Below, piece by piece: positions 15,791 through 24,551 of a DNA stretch of 54,681 nt. Where the stretch lies: contig NZ_JSEH01000030.1 in assembly GCF_000801335.2 (NCBI RefSeq), positions 1-54,681 of the forward strand, in the 5' to 3' direction. The DNA is from Desulfovibrio sp. TomC. GTDB lineage: Bacteria > Desulfobacterota > Desulfovibrionia > Desulfovibrionales > Desulfovibrionaceae. Positions within the stretch are counted from its first letter, which is position 1, and each line of letters starts with the position of its first letter. A program made the translations under genes and the position numbers. A model generated the notes under the pieces. The model saw nothing but the letters and a program-made list of their open reading frames with translations. It made no database searches and was not told the origin of the DNA.

Positions 15791-16771
15791 CTACGCCGAA
15801 GGGCTGCCAAGACGAGTGCGCAGATGCAGGTTTTCCAGAAAAAGCGCCAAGCTTTCCGACACCATGCCGACAAAGGACTTCAGTTCCTCGGTGATGGGCA
15901 GGGGCCTGGGGTCGGCCAGGGTGAGCACGCCCCGGGTCTTTTTGGAAAAATGGATGGGCAGGCAGATGACACTTTTGCAATCAATGGTGGGCACGTCGAG
16001 CCCGAAAAGCGGCAGCCGGCTGGCCTCGTCCTTCTCCCCGGTATAGACCGGCGTCTGGTTTTTAAACACCCAGCCCACCAGACCCTGGCCGACGGAAAAC
16101 CGTGTCGGAACCTCGCGGCTGCCGTTAAACGGGCTTTCGTTGGCTCCTTCCAGAAAATAGGAACGGCCCGATTCGTCGCGCACGGTCAGGATGGCGTGAC
16201 GAAACCCGGTGGCTTCGGACAACATCGCCAACAAACCCGAACGGAAGGCCGACCATTTGGGATAGGTCTTGTGCAGAGTGGCGATGCGGCGCTGGGCCTG
16301 ATAGAATCCGTGTTCGACTAGGCTTTGGGCCACTTCCCGGGATCGGGCCAGATGGTTCCCGGCCAGTTCGGCGAACTGGGACAGGATTTTAAGGTCCTTT
16401 TCCCCGAAGGTATAGGTCTTGCGGCTGTCCAGGCAAAGCGCCCCCCCGGTTGCCGCCACGGGAAAGCCCATAAAGGCCCGGATGCGTTCCTCTTCGCCGC
16501 CCCGGTAATAGCCAAGGACGCCGCGGTGCTGGTCAAAGTTGCTGATGAGTAGCGGTTTTTTCTCCCGAATGATCCAGCCCACCAGCCCCTGGCCCGGAGC
16601 GATGGCGGCCTCGCGGTTAAGCGCTTCGCCCAGGCTGAAGGCTGCCGCCGCCCGGCAGACTTCAGAATCGGCCTCGGGCAGGAAAAGGACAGCGGAATAG
16701 GCATCGAAAACATTGCCGACAATGGCCAGCAACTGCTCGTAAAAGGGAGTATCCGGCATCTGGGTCAACAT
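15791..16771 (-). CDS. Tandem GAF-domain sensor protein
   Basis: A 326-residue soluble protein with two GAF domains (about residues 5-140 and 165-310) and no attached kinase, cyclase or DNA-binding output. Both halves carry the same motif, GQGLVGWIIREKKPLLI in the first and GQGLVGWVFKNQTPVYT in the second, which shows internal duplication. GAF domains bind cyclic nucleotides or small ligands, or mediate dimers. The ATG at 16771 is the best of several weak starts (16759 is possible). The gene precedes mreB and may act as a stand-alone sensor that modulates partners; no partner can be named. Confidence 0.75.
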   Translation of the reverse strand: MLTQMPDTPFYEQLLAIVGNVFDAYSAVLFLPEADSEVCRAAAAFSLGEALNREAAIAPGQGLVGWIIREKKPLLISNFDQHRGVLGYYRGGEEERIRAFMGFPVAATGGALCLDSRKTYTFGEKDLKILSQFAELAGNHLARSREVAQSLVEHGFYQAQRRIATLHKTYPKWSAFRSGLLAMLSEATGFRHAILTVRDESGRSYFLEGANESPFNGSREVPTRFSVGQGLVGWVFKNQTPVYTGEKDEASRLPLFGLDVPTIDCKSVICLPIHFSKKTRGVLTLADPRPLPITEELKSFVGMVSESLALFLENLHLRTRLGSPSA

Positions 16772-17112
16772 ATCCGGCCCAGGGTGGCGTCGACGACAAC
16801 GCTGCTCCAATCTCCGGTCACGGCCACATGGACCGGGGGCAGGACGACGCGCTCCCCCGCAAGGGGGCCTGTCGGACAGGCATGGTCCATGATCATACTC
16901 CCTCTCTCGGCAACGGCTTTAAAACTGCTGTCCATCTTACGAGGCAAGGCCTCTGCCGTCAAACCGGACCGGACAGGGGGCCGAGCAGAGGGGAAAGGCC
17001 TCTGGGCGGGAAGACCCGGAAGGACTTTATCATAAATTGATATTAGGCTATAGAGTGGTTTTCGGCGGTGGAAGTTGCCGCCCGCCCCCTGCAACCCGCC
17101 CATGGAGCGGCC
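16772..17112 (+). promoter_or_regulatory. Divergent intergenic region with a candidate promoter
   Basis: This 341-base gap separates the leftward GAF gene from a rightward unknown gene. TATAGA at 17049-17054 with TTTATC at 17026-17031 (17-base spacer) is a plausible sigma70-like promoter for the rightward gene, ending about 59 bases before its start. No RNA gene or convincing small coding frame is seen. Confidence 0.35.
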
Positions 17113-18870
17113 ATGACGTTTGACTGGACGACCGCCTTTTCCCAGGTTCCCGAGACTGCATTCCTTCAGGGCGAACACCGCCCCCGGGAAGGCGAGATTC
17201 TGCGCGTCCAGACCCTGCCCGATCTGCGCCGTTTTCTCGACTGGGTCCATATCAAGCAATGCCTGCTCAAACCCTATTTTGAACATGCCAACTATCCGGT
17301 CGTGGATTTCCGCGAACTGTTGCCGTCTTTTGAAGCCGATGCATACGAATACAAGGAACTCCCTGGATTTTCCATGGTGGCCGTGGCCAGGCCGCTGAAA
17401 TACTTCCAGGAAATTTTCCAGTACGACATCCTGCACTGCCTGCTCGACTACACCGACGAGACCTACCGCGATCAGTGCCCGCTTGAGAGTTCCATTTTCG
17501 GCCAAAACATGCGCACGTTTTGCGCCCGCCTGGCCAAATCCAGCCAGGACGCCTTCAGGCACGAATTTTCCGAGACCGACGTGACGAGTCTGGAAAACTA
17601 CGCCGCGCTCCTGCCCACCATCCTCCAGATGGACCGGGCCCATGTCCTGTCCATGGACAGCCAGAGCGACTTCTATCTCTCCGGCGTCTACTGCTCGTTC
17701 CCGTCCTACCTCGACACCGAACTCAAGCGGTTTGGCCTGAATATCAAGAAATTCGTGGTGGGCGACGACCGCCGCTACGAGCGCCACCGGAGTTTTGTCT
17801 ATCAGTTTCTGATGGAGCTCTACGGCTTCCCCATCGTGTCCGAACGGCGCACCTCCTCGGCCCTTTTCGCACGGCGGCTTTTCCGCATGGGCGAGAAGTT
17901 CATGGTGCGGGTGCTCGGCCAGACCGATCGCACCATCACCACACTGTATTCCCATCCCGAGGCACGCTTTTATCCCCGGGTCGAGAAAATCGCCCTGGTC
18001 GCCGTGGACAAGACCCAGACCGAAGCGGTCAAGGCCCTGCACGAAGCCGGCTTTTTCATTGACCCCGACCGCCGGGTGGCCATCACCCGGGTGGTCTACC
18101 GCCAGCACAAGTTCGACCCCAACAACGTGCGCCAGGACCGGGCCTTGTCCGTGGCCTCCCAGGAAGTCATCCACCCCGTGACCGGCAAAAGCTATTACAG
18201 GCTCAATCTGGTCAAGGACACCTACAGCCTCTTCTTGCGCTTAAACGACATCGTGCGCGGCGAATATTCCGGCCGCATCGTCTACAAACGCAACGAGATC
18301 GTGGAAAATACCGACACCCACGAGAAAAAGCTCAAATTTCTCTACGCCTGGCTGTCCAAGCATCAACGCCGCATCATCGGCTATTCCGACGAGTTCTATT
18401 CCAATGTCGTCAAGGTGCTCGACAACTACCTGCTTTCCGCAGACCACTACGACGACTTCAGCAATATGCGCGACATCTATCAGGAAGTCTGGAGTAAATA
18501 CAGTTACATCCAGCAGGCCCGCAAGGTGAAGCTGCTCGAAGACCTCCAGGATCGCAACTACAAGGGCGAACGGCTGTCCTACCTCCGGATGCTGACGCTT
18601 TTTACCGAGATATTAAACGACCTCAAATTCGAGATCGTCAACTACTTTGACGCCCTGGTGGAACGCGTCCTGTCCCTTGGCGACATGATTTTAAACGACA
18701 GCTATCTGCTTCGCCATTACATCCGCAAAAAGGATCTGGATCTGTCCCCCTACGGTTTGTCCGTGAAAAAAACCTACAGCCGGCTCGTGGCCCTGCTCGA
18801 CGAGTTCCGGTCCATCCGCAAGGCTAAAAAGGAACAGGGCATCGTCCTGCCGCTGGTGGCGCAAAGCTGA
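17113..18870 (+). CDS. Conserved-looking unknown protein, 585 aa
   Basis: A 585-residue soluble protein I do not recognise. It is rich in Tyr, Phe, Arg and Asp, has no signal peptide or membrane segment, and reads as a well-formed core gene (codon use like its neighbours, no frame breaks). Features include a Cys at residue 58 in HIKQCLL, a DDRRYERHR basic patch (about residue 215) and a C-terminal helical region rich in Asp/Tyr/Lys (about 430-570). ATG 17113 was chosen because GGAG precedes it at usable spacing; an earlier in-frame start at 17068 is possible. It is followed 71 bases later by gcvT on the same strand, but no functional link is evident. Confidence 0.8.
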   Translation: MTFDWTTAFSQVPETAFLQGEHRPREGEILRVQTLPDLRRFLDWVHIKQCLLKPYFEHANYPVVDFRELLPSFEADAYEYKELPGFSMVAVARPLKYFQEIFQYDILHCLLDYTDETYRDQCPLESSIFGQNMRTFCARLAKSSQDAFRHEFSETDVTSLENYAALLPTILQMDRAHVLSMDSQSDFYLSGVYCSFPSYLDTELKRFGLNIKKFVVGDDRRYERHRSFVYQFLMELYGFPIVSERRTSSALFARRLFRMGEKFMVRVLGQTDRTITTLYSHPEARFYPRVEKIALVAVDKTQTEAVKALHEAGFFIDPDRRVAITRVVYRQHKFDPNNVRQDRALSVASQEVIHPVTGKSYYRLNLVKDTYSLFLRLNDIVRGEYSGRIVYKRNEIVENTDTHEKKLKFLYAWLSKHQRRIIGYSDEFYSNVVKVLDNYLLSADHYDDFSNMRDIYQEVWSKYSYIQQARKVKLLEDLQDRNYKGERLSYLRMLTLFTEILNDLKFEIVNYFDALVERVLSLGDMILNDSYLLRHYIRKKDLDLSPYGLSVKKTYSRLVALLDEFRSIRKAKKEQGIVLPLVAQS

Positions 18871-18941
18871 CCTGACGGCCGGGTGTATCGCCGCCGTACC
18901 ACCCCTGACATCGGAAGCCCGCTTCCGACTACCCGGAGCAT

Positions 18942-20033
18942 GTGACCGTGGAAAACCCCACCCCCACTCCCCTCACCGATTGGAACCGCAGCCACGGAGC
19001 CAAAATGGTTCCCTTCGCCGGCTTTGACATGCCGGTGCAATATGTCTCCATCCTGGCCGAGCACGAACAGACCCGCGCCAAGGCCGCCATTTTCGACATC
19101 TGCCACATGGGCGAATTCCTTCTGGCCGGAGCCGGCGCAGCCGAGGCGCTGGGCAAGGCGGTGACCCATGATCTGGCCACCCTGGCCCCGGGGAAATGCC
19201 GCTACGGCTTCCTGTTAAACGAAGCCGGCGGGGTCATCGACGATCTCATCATCTATTGCCTGGGCGTGGATGAGTACATGCTGGTGGTCAACGGCTCGCG
19301 CATCGCCATTGATTTTGAGACGATCAAAAGCCGCCTGCCGGCCGGATCGGATTTCAAGGACATCTCGCCCCAGACCGCGAAGATCGACCTGCAGGGCCCT
19401 CTCGCCTTTGAGGTGCTGCGCGACCGGGTGCCGGGCGACTTTGCCGGACTCAAATATTTCAACTTCATCTGGACGGAGTTCCAGGGGGCAAAGCTCATGG
19501 TCAGCCGCACCGGCTATACCGGCGAGCTTGGCTATGAACTGTTCCTGCCGGCCGAGCAGGCCGTGGCCCTGTGGGAGGCGTTGGCCGCCGATCCGCGCGT
19601 GGCCCCGGCTGGCCTTGGCGCGCGCGACACCATCCGCCTGGAGATGGGCTATCCCCTCTATGGCCAGGACCTCGACGAGGAGCACACCCCGGCCGAGGCC
19701 GGCTACGGTTGGCTGCTCACCTCACCGGCCGAGTACGTCGGCAAGGGCAAGGCGGCCGGCCTTCGCCAGAAGCTGATCGGCCTGGAGATTCCCGGCCGGC
19801 GCAGCGCCCGGCATGGCGACGTGGTCCTGGACAAGGCCGGCAAGACCGTCGGCGTGGTGACCAGCGCATCCTTCGCCCCGAGCCTGGGCCATGCCGTGGC
19901 CCTGGCCTATGTGGACGCCGCCGCAGCCGAGGCCAAGGACTTTGTGGTCAAGGCCGCCCGCACCGAACTGCCGGCCAGCAAGCGCCCCCTGCCCTTTTAC
20001 AAAAACGGCACGGCCAGAAAGGCTGTGGTCTAA
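18942..20033 (+). CDS. gcvT: Glycine cleavage system T protein (aminomethyltransferase)
   Basis: Transfers the methylene group from aminomethyl-lipoyl H protein to tetrahydrofolate and releases ammonia. It is 363 residues, normal length. Family landmarks are HMGEFLLAGAGA near residue 60, the folate-site region TGYTGELGYELFLP, ARDTIRLEMGYPLYGQDL and the C-terminal barrel domain with SASFAPSLGHAVALAYVD. The start is GTG 18942 with CCGGAG before it; GTG 18948 is an alternative. gcvH and gcvP are not adjacent, unlike most gcv operons. Confidence 0.92.
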   Translation: MTVENPTPTPLTDWNRSHGAKMVPFAGFDMPVQYVSILAEHEQTRAKAAIFDICHMGEFLLAGAGAAEALGKAVTHDLATLAPGKCRYGFLLNEAGGVIDDLIIYCLGVDEYMLVVNGSRIAIDFETIKSRLPAGSDFKDISPQTAKIDLQGPLAFEVLRDRVPGDFAGLKYFNFIWTEFQGAKLMVSRTGYTGELGYELFLPAEQAVALWEALAADPRVAPAGLGARDTIRLEMGYPLYGQDLDEEHTPAEAGYGWLLTSPAEYVGKGKAAGLRQKLIGLEIPGRRSARHGDVVLDKAGKTVGVVTSASFAPSLGHAVALAYVDAAAAEAKDFVVKAARTELPASKRPLPFYKNGTARKAVV

Positions 20034-20141
20034 ACGCCGCGCAGCGATCACACGGCCGGGGGGACGGCATATCCTCCCGGCTTTTTCCCTGCTCCCGGCG
20101 CACACCGCCAACCGCTGCACCAAGCCAAGGACCATTCGATC

Positions 20142-20876
20142 ATGGGCCGACCCGACGCCTTTTTCCTCCCGCCCGAGGCCTTTGCCGCGCCTTTTGCCCT
20201 GACCGGCGGCGAGGCCAACCACTGCGCCAAGGTGCTGCGCAAGCGGCCCGGCGAGGTAGTGCGCGCCTTTGACGGCCTGGGACGCGACGGGCTTTTCACC
20301 ATCACGGCCATCTCCCGCAGCTGCGTCGATCTTGAGCCCATTTCCATTGACGAAACCCCGCGGCCAGAGCGTCGCCTGCATCTGGCTGCCGGCTTTTCCC
20401 GCTCGGCCCGGCGCGACTTTTTCCTGGAAAAGGCCGTGGAACTGGGGGCCGCCGGCATTGTCTTCTGGCAGGCCGAACACTCCCAGGGCAAAATGCCGGA
20501 CGCCCCCAAGGAGGCCTGGACCGCCACGCTCATTGCCGCCGCCAAGCAGTGCGGCGCAGCCCGGCTGCCCGGCATAGCCCTTTTCCCAGGCGGAGCCGCC
20601 GCCCTGGCCGTCGCCCCGGAACCAGCCTGGGTTCGGCGCTTCCTGTTGTGGGAAGACCCGGCCGTGTCGCGCCCCCTGCTCCCGGCTGATCTGGCCGAAC
20701 CGGGCGACACCCTGTGCGTAGTTGGTCCCGAAGGCGGCCTGACCGATGCCGAGGCCAGCCTGTTTGTAAACGCCGGCTTTGTGCCGGCAACCCTTGGAAG
20801 CCGCGTGCTGCGCTGGGAGACCGCCGCCCTGGCCGTTTTGGCCATTGGCTTGGTCGCCCGCCCTGACCGTGGCTGA
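20142..20876 (+). CDS. rsmE: 16S rRNA m3U1498 methyltransferase RsmE
   Basis: A 244-residue SPOUT-fold methyltransferase that N3-methylates U1498 of 16S rRNA using S-adenosylmethionine. The N-terminal PUA-like part has FALTGGEANHCAKVLRKRPG. The C-terminal knot has VVGPEGGLTDAEASLFVNAG and LGSRVLRWETAALAVLAI, the diagnostic SAM-binding signatures. ATG 20142 fits family length. It sits between gcvT and rarA on the same strand, with gaps of about 110 and 176 bases, so shared transcription is possible but not shown. Confidence 0.94.
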   Translation: MGRPDAFFLPPEAFAAPFALTGGEANHCAKVLRKRPGEVVRAFDGLGRDGLFTITAISRSCVDLEPISIDETPRPERRLHLAAGFSRSARRDFFLEKAVELGAAGIVFWQAEHSQGKMPDAPKEAWTATLIAAAKQCGAARLPGIALFPGGAAALAVAPEPAWVRRFLLWEDPAVSRPLLPADLAEPGDTLCVVGPEGGLTDAEASLFVNAGFVPATLGSRVLRWETAALAVLAIGLVARPDRG

Positions 20877-20980
20877 CGGTCACGCAAGGTCTTCTCAGGG
20901 ACTGAAACGGGCGTTGCCAAGAATGCACTCCTGTGACGACCAACCTCAGGATTGAGGCCGATCTTCCGAAATTAGATCAA

Positions 20981-21019
20981 AATTCCAGAGGGTCATCACC
21001 CCTTTTGGCCGCCGGAGGC
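20981..21019 (-). repeat. Dispersed intergenic repeat, copy 3 (inverted, partial)
   Basis: Read on the minus strand this is GCCTCCGGCGGCCAAAAGGG followed by GTGATGACCCTCTGGAATT, matching the first block of the copies at 13590 and 30304 with a decayed hairpin. Its position in front of rarA supports taking the rarA start downstream at 21053 rather than a frame that would translate the repeat. Confidence 0.6.
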
Positions 21020-21052
21020 TTCTCCCCGGCGAAAACTGCACAGGCAGGTTCC

Positions 21053-22279
21053 ATGGATTTGCTCGGAAACGAAAAACGCCCCCTGGCCGAGCGCATCCGC
21101 CCGGCCACCCTTGATGAGTTCGTGGGCCAAGCCCACGTCATCTCGCGCCTCAACACCATGCTGGCCGGCCCCCGGCTGCCGAGCCTGCTCCTTTTTGGCC
21201 CGCCGGGCTGCGGCAAGTCCACGCTCGCCCTTATCCTGGCCCGGACCAAGGGCCGGCCGTACGTGCGGGTGAGCGCCCCGGAAGCCGGGCTGGCTGCCCT
21301 GCGTGAACTGATAAAGGGCAAGGAAATCCTTATCCTGGACGAACTGCACCGGTTTTCCAAAGCGCAGCAGGACTTTTTTCTGCCAATCCTTGAGACTGGC
21401 GAGATCGTGCTGCTCGCCACCACCACGGAAAATCCGTCCTTTTCCATCACCCGCCAGCTCCTGTCCCGGCTCCACGTCCTGCGCCTGGGACCGCTCACCC
21501 ATCCCCAGCTCATGGTCCTGGCCGAGCGCGGGGCCAGAGAGGCCGGCATGGAGTTGCCCCGGGAGAGCCTGGAATCCATAGCCATGCTGTCGTCCGGGGA
21601 CGGGCGCACGCTCTTAAATCTGGTGGAATTCACCGCCGCCCTGCCCGAGGACAAGCGCGCCCCGGACGAACTGCGCAAGCACCTGCCCGAGGCCATGGCC
21701 CGGGGCGACCGCGACGGCGATTCCCACTATGAGCTGGCATCGGCCATGATCAAATCCATCCGGGGCAGCGACCCGGATGCGGCGCTCTACTATCTGGCCT
21801 GTATGCTGGAATCCGGCGAGGACCCGCGCTTTTGCTGTCGCCGGCTGATGATCTCGGCCTCGGAGGATATTGGCCTGGCCGATCCCATGGCCCTGCCCCT
21901 GGCCGTCTCGGCGGCCGAGGCCGTGGAGCGCATCGGGATGCCCGAGGGCTTTATTCCCCTGGCCCAGACCGTGGTCTATCTGGCCCTGGCTCCCAAAAGC
22001 AATTCCACCTACGCCGCCTATCTGGCCGCCAAAAAAGACATCATGCAGTCCGGAGTCAAGCCGGTGCCGCTCCATCTGCGCAACCCCTCCACCCGGATGC
22101 AGAAGGAATGGGGGTTCGGCAAAGGGTACAAGTATCCCCACGCCTATCCCGACGCCTGGGTGGAACAGGACTATCTGCCCGAAGAGCTGGCCGGCCGTCA
22201 GTTCTACACGGCCAAGGACCAGGGCCTGGAACCCCGTTTGGCCGCCCGGCTGGCCCGGCTGCGACGACGCCAGTCCTGA
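21053..22279 (+). CDS. rarA: Replication-associated recombination protein A (RarA/MgsA)
   Basis: AAA+ ATPase of the clamp-loader family, which acts at stalled replication forks. It is 408 residues from the ATG at 21053. Walker A is FGPPGCGKSTLA, Walker B ILDELHRFSKAQQDFFLP, and the sensor/family signature is TTTENPSFSITRQLLSR. The C-terminal tetramerisation region includes GFIPLAQTVVYLALAPKSNS and HLRNPSTRMQKEWGFGKGYK. A longer in-frame extension to 20933 would translate a dispersed repeat and lacks family similarity, so it is rejected. Confidence 0.94.
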   Translation: MDLLGNEKRPLAERIRPATLDEFVGQAHVISRLNTMLAGPRLPSLLLFGPPGCGKSTLALILARTKGRPYVRVSAPEAGLAALRELIKGKEILILDELHRFSKAQQDFFLPILETGEIVLLATTTENPSFSITRQLLSRLHVLRLGPLTHPQLMVLAERGAREAGMELPRESLESIAMLSSGDGRTLLNLVEFTAALPEDKRAPDELRKHLPEAMARGDRDGDSHYELASAMIKSIRGSDPDAALYYLACMLESGEDPRFCCRRLMISASEDIGLADPMALPLAVSAAEAVERIGMPEGFIPLAQTVVYLALAPKSNSTYAAYLAAKKDIMQSGVKPVPLHLRNPSTRMQKEWGFGKGYKYPHAYPDAWVEQDYLPEELAGRQFYTAKDQGLEPRLAARLARLRRRQS

Positions 22280-22553
22280 CCCCTGTCCGGGGAACTGCCC
22301 CCAAATCGGCCGGATTGCCCGGCAAAGGGAACATGTGGGACACAAAAGCCCCCCTGACAGGTCAAAAGTCACCACTGCCCGCGCTTGTCCCGATTGCCAA
22401 AAAAAACTATTGTTTTCGCGGCGGCACGGTTGAACAACCGGCCAACGCTCCCGGAAAGGCCGACAGCGCCCAGGCGCAACGCCGGCCCTTCCCCCACCCG
22501 GCCAAGCCAGCGGCCCCCGCCGGCCCGGCCCCTACCGACGGAGACGGTGGTCC

Positions 22554-23450
22554 ATGCCCGATCCACGCTTCGAACGCTTCTTTACCGGCAAGGCCCGGGA
22601 CTTTCTCATCCGGGCCATTGATCTGGCCTTGGAAGAGGATGGCCCGGATCTCACCTCCATGGCGATCTTCGCTCCGACCGACCGGCTGACCGCCTCCATC
22701 GTGGCCAAGGAAGAGGGCATTGTGGCGGCCGGGCTGCCCATCGCCAATCTGGTCATCGACCGTATGGGCCAGACCGGCGTCTGCGACCTGACCTTCCACG
22801 CCGCCGACGGCGACCGCATCCCCGACCGCATGGTAGTGGCCACCCTGATCGGTCCGGCCGTGACACTGCTCAAGGCCGAGCGCGTCATCCTCAATTTCCT
22901 GTGCCACCTCTCGGGCATCGCCACCATGGTCGCCCGGGCCGTGGCCGCTTTGGCCGGCACCAAAACCCGGCTGCTCGACACCCGAAAGACGTTGCCCGGC
23001 CTGCGCTACCCGGAAAAATACGCGGTCCTGTGCGGCGGCGGCGTCAACCACCGCATCGATCTGGCCGAGATGCTCATGTTCAAGGACAACCACATCGACC
23101 GGGCCGGCGGCATTCCCCAGGCCATGGCCGCCTTGCGCAAAGCATACCATGGCCGTATGAAAACCATGCCGCCCGTTGAAATCGAATGCCGTACCCTGGC
23201 CGAAGTAGCCCAGGCTGTTGCCGAGTCGCCCAAGCGTCTCATGCTCGACAACATGGACCGGGAAACCATGGCCCAGGCCCTGGCCCTGGTGCCGGCCGGC
23301 ATCGAGACGGAAGTCAGCGGGGGCGTGGACCTGGACGCTCTGGCCGGCATCGGCGCGCTCGGCCCGGATTTCGTGTCTGTCGGGCGCATCACCCATTCCG
23401 CCAAAAGCGCCGACTTCAGCATGCTGCTCAAGGAGACGGTGGCCTCATGA
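22554..23450 (+). CDS. nadC: Nicotinate-nucleotide diphosphorylase (quinolinate phosphoribosyltransferase)
   Basis: Converts quinolinate and PRPP to nicotinate mononucleotide, the third step of de novo NAD synthesis. It is 298 residues. Signatures are ALEEDGPDLTS near the N-terminus, LNFLCHLSGIATMVA, LLDTRKTLPGLRYPEKYAV with the active-site Arg/Lys, and LMFKDNHI. The C-terminal phosphate loop is ETEVSGGVDLDALAGIG. First gene of nadC-nadA-nadB; its stop overlaps the nadA start by 4 bases. A 274-base gap upstream should hold the promoter, but no clear element was identified. Confidence 0.96.
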   Translation: MPDPRFERFFTGKARDFLIRAIDLALEEDGPDLTSMAIFAPTDRLTASIVAKEEGIVAAGLPIANLVIDRMGQTGVCDLTFHAADGDRIPDRMVVATLIGPAVTLLKAERVILNFLCHLSGIATMVARAVAALAGTKTRLLDTRKTLPGLRYPEKYAVLCGGGVNHRIDLAEMLMFKDNHIDRAGGIPQAMAALRKAYHGRMKTMPPVEIECRTLAEVAQAVAESPKRLMLDNMDRETMAQALALVPAGIETEVSGGVDLDALAGIGALGPDFVSVGRITHSAKSADFSMLLKETVAS

Positions 23451-24478
23451 ACCCTACTTTATCAAAAAAGATCACGGCCATACGCCAGGAACGCGGCCGC
23501 AATCTGGCCATCCTGGCCCACCACTACCAGTGCGACGACGTGGTCGGCCATGCCGACATCCTGGGTGATTCCCTGGAGCTGTCGCGCAAAATCGCCGCCC
23601 TTGACGCCAAGGACATCATGTTCTGCGGCGTGTTTTTCATGGCCGAGACGGCGGCCATGCTGGCCGCGCCCGGCCAACGCATCCACATTCCGGTGCGCGA
23701 GGCCGCCTGCGTCATGTCCGAGATGGCCCCGGCTCCGCTCCTGACCACGGTGCTGGCCCGGCTGCGGGAAGCCGGCCGCGACGTGTTGCCGCTGACCTAC
23801 GTCAATTCCTCGGCGGCCATCAAAGCCGTGGTCGGGGCCTGTGGCGGAGCGGTCTGCACCTCGGCCAACGCGCCCAAAATGCTGCGCTGGGCCATGGACC
23901 AGGGGCGCGGCGTGCTGTTCCTGCCGGATAAGATGCTCGGGCAAAACACCTGCAACACGCTTGGCGTCCCTGCCTCCGCCCGCCACATCCTGGACATCCG
24001 GGCCGGCGGCACGCGCCTGAACCTGGGCGCCGCCCAAAAGGCCGAAGTGCTTTTCTGGCCCGGCCAGTGCGTCATCCATGCCCGGTTCAAGGCGGCCGAC
24101 ATCGCCGCCCTTCGGGCCAAGGCTCCAGGGGTGCGGGTGGTGGTCCATCCCGAATGCTCGCCCGAGACCGTGGCCGCGGCCGACGCCGCCGGGTCCACTT
24201 CGTTTATCATCAAATACGTGGCCGAGGCCCCGGCCGGGGCGGATATCGTCATCGGCACGGAAATCAATCTGGTCAACCGGCTGGCGACCCAGTACCAGGG
24301 CCAAAAGACCATCCGGCCGCTGTGCCAAAGCGCCTGTTCCAACATGGCCAAGGGCACCGAGGCCAACCTGCTCGCCGCTCTGGAGGCCCTGGACACGGCC
24401 GAGCCGGTGACCGTGCCCGAGGATGTGCGCGCCCCGGCCACCGCCGCCGTGGTGCGCATGCTCGAAGTTTCCGCCTGA
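23447..24478 (+). CDS. nadA: Quinolinate synthase
   Basis: Condenses iminoaspartate with dihydroxyacetone phosphate to quinolinate using an oxygen-sensitive 4Fe-4S cluster, the second step of de novo NAD synthesis. It is 343 residues. Motifs include LAILAHHYQCDDVVGHADILGD, YVNSSAAIKA, VHPECSPE, GSTSFIIKYV and GTEINLVNRL. Likely cluster cysteines are in FCGVFF or GACGGAVC, in VHPEC and in LCQSACSNM. The ATG at 23447 overlaps the nadC stop (ATGA), which decides this start over a longer frame running through nadC. Confidence 0.96.
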   Translation: MNPTLSKKITAIRQERGRNLAILAHHYQCDDVVGHADILGDSLELSRKIAALDAKDIMFCGVFFMAETAAMLAAPGQRIHIPVREAACVMSEMAPAPLLTTVLARLREAGRDVLPLTYVNSSAAIKAVVGACGGAVCTSANAPKMLRWAMDQGRGVLFLPDKMLGQNTCNTLGVPASARHILDIRAGGTRLNLGAAQKAEVLFWPGQCVIHARFKAADIAALRAKAPGVRVVVHPECSPETVAAADAAGSTSFIIKYVAEAPAGADIVIGTEINLVNRLATQYQGQKTIRPLCQSACSNMAKGTEANLLAALEALDTAEPVTVPEDVRAPATAAVVRMLEVSA

Positions 24479-24551
24479 CCGCTGCGGCCGGGCCATTTCG
24501 CTTGCGCTGCGCCGCCGGGGGCCGTGGCCGGCGACAAAGAGGGAGAACATC

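Noticed and set aside
16765-18174. A long 469-codon leftward frame opposite the 585-aa gene
   Set aside because: It is a composition shadow of the rightward gene in GC-rich DNA, has no ribosome binding site, and its translation is Gly/His/Val-rich without family features.
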